Shown here piece after piece: positions 62,191 through 64,000 of a DNA stretch of 64,000 bases. This stretch comes from Margaritifera margaritifera (lineage: Eukaryota > Mollusca > Bivalvia > Unionida > Margaritiferidae): the NCBI GenBank assembly GCA_029931535.1, contig JAQPZY010001554.1, positions 2,170,001 through 2,234,000 of the forward strand, written 5' to 3'. A program made the position numbers and the translations under genes. The notes beneath the pieces were generated by a model, which did not search any database, was not told the DNA's origin, and saw only the letters and a list, made by a program, of their open reading frames with translations. Each line of letters starts with the position of its first letter. The stretch's first letter is position 1.

Positions 62191-62339
62191 CATGTTGTTT
62201 TTCGTGCACGAGCCGACGATGAATTATAAGACTGGTGAATGCACCGCTGTATAAAAGGCACTTTTTTATTGTAAAAGTAAGCCAAAGTCTTTCCTAATCT
62301 TTTCTTTTATTTCAATCCATGTGTGATATAGCGCCTAAG

Positions 62340-62560
62340 TATACTTGTGGAAAAGTAAGCCCACGCCTGTTCTTAAGTTTGTGTTTGTTCTTCTCTCCAT
62401 ATTCTTGAAGGCCTATAGAAAGTCATGTTTGTGTATGTGTGTAAGCATTCCTGCGCTTTGCTCTTCTTTCACTCCATGTATGATAGTGTATAAGTATGTT
62501 TGTCTATGTGTGAGCACTCCTACCCTTTTCTCTTCTTTCACTCCAAAATGTCACAACCTT
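62340..62560 (+). repeat. Diverged direct repeat, copy 1
   Basis: It shares gtaagcccacgcctgttctt (compare gtaagtccatgcctgtcttt), gtttgtgtatgtgt, ctcttctttcactccatgta and gtgagcactcctaccctttt with 62975-63165. Confidence 0.8.
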
Positions 62561-62974
62561 ACAGTACAAGAAACCTTACGCTTCACGCCAAATTCTGACT
62601 TAGCTGGACAGTGCTGCAAATTTAACTCTGTTACCTCTCTTCATACGTCACATTTCACTAAGCATAATATAAACCAAAAATTATAAAACAAAAATAAAAC
62701 ATAATTATTAAAAAAAGTTTGCAATAAAGTGAACTGAAATTGGGTAGGCAAAGATCAGTCAGTGTACTAAAAATTGTGGGGGAGAGGGTAAAACGTAAGT
62801 TTGTGACAAATAAAGAGCTAAATCTGCCTCACTTAACACTGAATAGTTTTGCAAGAAAACTAATCAGTGATAGAAATTAAATCTAATGCAATAAAAGCGA
62901 AAAACAGTATTACAAATTCTAAACTGTATTTGGTTCCATACGGCATTTGACAACAGATATGTTTTAGCACACTT
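62561..62974. other. No gene seen
   Basis: AT-rich linker between the two repeat copies. Confidence 0.5.
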
Positions 62975-63165
62975 TTTGGATTGTAAAAGTAAGTCCATGC
63001 CTGTCTTTAAATGCGTGTTTGTTATTCTCTTCAGCCTGTTTAATGTCTATAAAAGGTTATGTTTGTGTATGTGTCTTAGCACTCCTATTCTTTTCTTTTG
63101 TTTCACTTCATGTATGATAGGGTATAAGAATGTTTGTCTATGTATGAGCACTCCTACTCGTTGGT
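62975..63165 (+). repeat. Diverged direct repeat, copy 2
   Basis: Second copy; followed by gatggatagta-type short repeats at 63200-63280. Confidence 0.8.
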
Positions 63166-63318
63166 TAGTACATAAGTGGGTGTTGGTCACTCAAAAACGG
63201 CGCGTTGGATAGTAAATGTGGGGTATTGGATAGTAAGTGTTGGGGTGATGGATAGTACATGACTGGGTGATGGATAGTAGTATCAACTGATACAACATGC
63301 TTTAAAGAAATACAAGTT

Positions 63319-63681
63319 AGATTCACTTGAACATCATGAGACTGAATGATCTTTTATGCAATAATTGTTATTGACTCCTTGCAATCACTGTAGTAGTGGC
63401 AGACACAAAATGTTCTCTACATGAATGTCATTGGGGACATCAGAAAGTGTCTAATTGCATGATATCCTATGTCTCTATTCTATTGCTATTTATGAAAAAC
63501 TAACCTTCTGTGTCAAGATAATTATGTTTTGTTTAACATCATAGGTATGTTAATGTTTATTTGAGTAAAGATTTGATTACATTTGATTTGTGATGATTTC
63601 CTCACATGTCATCGGACAGCCGACATAATATTTAGACCCGCTAACTTACCAATACAATTAAAAGTATGATCACCCACAATT
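63319..63681 (+). repeat. Direct repeat R2 (about 360 bp)
   Basis: Second copy of R1, 5.02 kb away in the same orientation. Flanks outside the unit are unrelated. Confidence 0.95.
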
Positions 63682-63901
63682 ACCAAAATAATGCAAATAA
63701 ACTCGTTTGAAGAATGTGAAATCTGGCAAACGTAAATACACACGAAAATGGACTTTACGAGATATGCACGAATATATAAAAATTCAATATGTAGAACTAT
63801 TAAAATGTTTAATTTTAATTGTTTGGGAAAGATATTCTATGAAAGAACAATTCATAAAAACGAAACTAACTTGGAATTTAAAAAGACAAATTTATTGATT
63901 G

Positions 63902-63906
<5 letters not shown>

Positions 63907-63983
<77 letters not shown>
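63907..63983. repeat. (AT)n microsatellite
   Basis: About 38 AT units near the right edge. Confidence 0.97.
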
Positions 63984-63988
<5 letters not shown>

Positions 63989-64000
63989 AAGTTTGTATAC

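Larger units (their letters stand above)
60820..62262 (-). repeat. Inverted-repeat arm B
   Basis: The mirror of arm A. It additionally contains the GGGGACA-type array and a spacer between 61020 and 61560. Confidence 0.85.

Noticed and set aside
58301..63681. R1/R2 as LTRs of a 5-kb retrotransposon
   Set aside because: No TG...CA ends, no primer-binding site next to R1 and no gag or pol between them.

Overview
The window reads as nuclear DNA of an invertebrate animal, most likely a bivalve mollusc. It is AT-rich and intron-bearing, carries many long (AT)n and other microsatellites, and has tRNA-derived SINEs, LINEs, a Ty3/Gypsy-type LTR element and two decayed Maverick/Polinton-like elements. 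There is no prokaryotic gene organisation. The mollusc call is inferred from repeat style and protein families, not proven.

Only two host genes are well supported. At the left edge (169-358, minus) is the first coding exon of a secreted protein, with TATA box, signal peptide and a good splice donor. In the middle (23942-33312, plus) is a multi-exon gene for a secreted protein of about 1,200 residues. Its first coding exon alone is 808 codons. I assembled eight exons with matching splice phases; one small exon before the last is unresolved. The product has a signal peptide, a long helical region, a possible furin-like site, a beta-rich region, a cysteine-rich module and a C-terminal Link-like (hyaluronan-binding type) domain. 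I do not recognise the family.

The rest is mostly mobile-element debris. 0-8 kb: a SINE, a diverged 0.5-0.65 kb duplication, a roughly 1 kb dispersed repeat whose inverted partner is near 59 kb, and two SINE copies beside AT microsatellites. 9.25-12.16 kb: an LTR retrotransposon on the minus strand with gag and protease but no reverse transcriptase or integrase, inserted in an AT repeat. 13.3-22.3 kb: a decayed Maverick/Polinton-like element with capsid-type relics and leucine-rich repeats on the minus strand and a protein-primed-type DNA polymerase B relic on the plus strand. 34-41 kb: mostly noncoding, with duplications, microsatellites and one hairpin. 41.8-43.2 kb: a LINE relic (minus). 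45.3-47.9 kb: a second LINE relic (plus) interrupted by a probable Crypton-like recombinase fragment. 49-63.7 kb: a second Maverick-like region with capsid-type and adenain-like protease relics (plus), surrounded by three copies of an unrecognised charged ORF, three arrays built on a GGGGACAAACGGGAAT motif, a large inverted repeat and a nearly identical 5-kb-spaced direct repeat.

All mobile-element genes seen here are broken by stops or frameshifts.
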